A DNA stretch of 64,000 nt from Lycocorax pyrrhopterus obiensis (taxonomy: Eukaryota; Chordata; Aves; Passeriformes; Paradisaeidae). Within the stretch, counting starts at the first letter, position 1; each line of letters begins with the position of its first letter. The stretch covers positions 7,171,199 to 7,235,198 of the forward strand of contig JACSVZ010000007.1 of assembly GCA_014706295.1 (NCBI GenBank), written 5' to 3'. This document shows positions 62,201-64,000 of this stretch, in pieces. Position numbers and translations under genes: made by a program. The notes beneath the pieces were generated by a model that saw only the letters and a program-made list of their open reading frames with translations, was not told the origin of the DNA and made no database searches.

Positions 62201-64000
62201 AGGATCGAAGAAGAATTTTCTTCCCGTCTCTCTGTCATGCATTCTTTTTTTTTCATCATTACAATTTTTGTGGGTTTTGTTTGTTTATTTGTTTTTCTTT
62301 GCTAGGAGCTAAAGATGGGAGTCTGAACATGCCATGCTGTTATTCCTATGGGAAATCTTAATGATCCTGTTTGTGTTTTCCACCCATGCTTGGCAATGCC
62401 ATCTGGCGTGCAGTGGCCAGATTTGAGGGGAGTGAGGAATTCTCTCCCACCCTCTTATCCTTGTTTACGCTGGCAGAGGCTGTTGGGATCTTTATTTTTC
62501 CGTGCTCTTCTGTTTTATGGAGTAAAGTTCACTTACTGGGCTTAGTTCAACTGCTTCACTGTGGCTCCCTGGCAGTGTGAGACCTATAGTGCTGCTAAAT
62601 ATATTTGTGCTTTATTTCTGTGGGATGTCTGAAGGGGTTTTCTATCCTTTTACTAAAGATATACATTACAGGCTAGGAGCGTATTTCAGCTGCTGTGTAT
62701 GTATGTGTGGATAGAATGGGTGTTGATTTTCTATTTCAATTTAACAAATGCTGCATAGTTTAGGACTTCAGGGTGATCAGGGTAGTCCCATCCCATCACT
62801 TACACCCCAATTCTGCTAGGAAATGTCTCTGCTACAGTCACACAAGCAGCAAAATCAATATTGTGCTTTAACCCTGAACGTATGTAAAATTTTGCTTTGA
62901 AAACTCCATCATTTTAGACTATTTCTTTGCTATGCAACACTGTAGGCTGTACACCCTCAATCTGGTTCATAGGACTGCACCAGTAGTAGAATCAAACTGT
63001 TTAAAGTCTGATCTCTCAGTGAAGGATCTAGAGTTTTCAGGGGGAAAAAAAAAGAGGATCTGTGATCTTGGAACCATTGCCCAAAAAGTGTTGAAAATCT
63101 AATAATTCTAACACTTTTATTTTTTAACAAGATCAGAGCACTCCTGGCCTTTCAAATACCTTTCTATGTGACTTAGAAAGCACAGATTAATATGCAAATG
63201 TGAAGGCTTTGAGCTACTTGAATATTAATTACTTTTGAAATATGCTCGTATTGGGATGTTTGAACATTAAGGACAGTGAACATTACATAATTGATAAGAT
63301 TGGCTCATTAGTTAAAACAGAGTTTGTGTGACTGTTGATGATGACTTGAAGTCATATTAATTTGTCAATGATACCTGTCAGTACAGAGTCAATTTGGGAG
63401 GTGTAAGGTGGTATTTGAGTGTTGGATAGGAGGTTGCAGAACACTGATAGGGCAATAGCAGCTCTGCCAGTGTTGCTACCTTCAAGCACAGTGTAATTTA
63501 GGCAGAGGTGGGGGAAAGCAGTGATTTTTTGTGCTCTCCGTTCAGCAGTTCTATTTCTGTTTTTATACTTTGCATTCATTCTCTTTATAAAAGTCATAAA
63601 TGGTATGATCTGAGAAACTTCTAATGTGCAGCTGTGCTCACACAGGGAGTGTGCTGAGTGTGAGCAGGAGAGACCACCTCTGTCATGCAGCTCTGAACAG
63701 GACACAGGGGTGGATTTATTCACGCATGACATGAAATCCTAACGCTGCTCTGGCTTCCTGCAGCCACCCTGTGTGACCTGGAGCCTGAGGAGAACCTGTG
63801 GTGCAGCACCAAAAATGTCTTGGTTCCAAAACTTAAGTGAGAGGGTGAGGCTCAGCTGACCACCAGTGAACATGAACCTGGTGCTCGGTAAAATGGGGTC
63901 TTTAGTGACTTGTTCACTAAAAGCAACAAACACTGATATGTTTCCAGGCTGAGGACACAGGACAAAATGAGCAGGAAGAACCTGTGTTGCAGATCAGGTG
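47240..64000. other. Intergenic sequence upstream of USP47, distal part
   Basis: AT-rich DNA with no recognisable gene, LINE or LTR. Frames of up to 133 codons (for example minus 52295-52696 and 63352-63732) have no family resemblance and no splice partners. Single octamer motifs occur at 54071, 56705, 58459, 60774 and 63192. From human gene order, the next gene in this direction might be GALNT18, but no part of it is visible. Confidence 0.7.

Noticed and set aside
63352..63732. 126-codon minus-strand ORF near the window end
   Set aside because: No motif or homology recognised. Length is within chance for 64 kb read in six frames.
38700..64000. Search for tRNA, snoRNA, microRNA hairpins, CRISPR-like arrays or nuclear mitochondrial inserts
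   Set aside because: No A/B box pairs, box C/D or H/ACA layouts, spaced direct-repeat arrays or mitochondrial gene text were recognised by eye. A covariance-model search would be the decisive test.

Overview
The window is nuclear DNA of a vertebrate, almost certainly a bird. It has intron-split genes, one sharp CpG island in AT-rich DNA, several CR1 LINE fragments with avian-style 3' ends, and a degraded LTR of an avian endogenous retrovirus. There is no sign of prokaryotic or plasmid sequence.

One gene is clearly present: USP47, a ubiquitin-specific protease, on the minus strand. I could place sixteen constitutive coding exons and one 60-nt cassette exon, running from the start codon in exon 1 (37331) to exon 16 (595-699). 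The exons join in a single open frame of 623 codons, or 643 with the cassette, and every boundary has GT/AG and matching phase. They encode the N-terminal region, the whole catalytic domain (Cys177, His483, Asn500/Asp501 in the short-isoform numbering, plus four zinc-ribbon cysteines), a charged helical linker and the start of the first ubiquitin-like domain. The C-terminal half lies beyond position 1.

Layout. 1-3523: exons 16-12. 3524-5297: intron 11 with an LTR remnant that ends almost on the exon 11 donor. 5298-7163: exons 11-9. 7164-13278: the 6-kb intron 8, with an old CR1 piece and a fold-back repeat. 13279-19412: exons 8-2. 19413-37292: intron 1, containing the cassette exon and a head-to-head pair of CR1 fragments. 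About 36730-38250: the CpG island with exon 1, a TCTCGCGAGA element, a YY1-type site, a (GAG)n leader, a CR1 fossil and a 40-bp tandem duplication. 38260-64000: intergenic DNA in which I recognise no gene. It is AT-rich, with low-complexity runs and an apparent excess of octamer (ATGCAAAT) motifs, including three within 137 bp.

Nothing here amounts to a new biological system. The best leads concern USP47 itself: an in-frame upstream ATG that could add an acidic 70-residue N-terminus, the conserved micro-cassette exon, a tandem acceptor at exon 3, and retroelements next to splice and promoter signals. Comparisons with human USP47 are from memory of the protein, not from an alignment.
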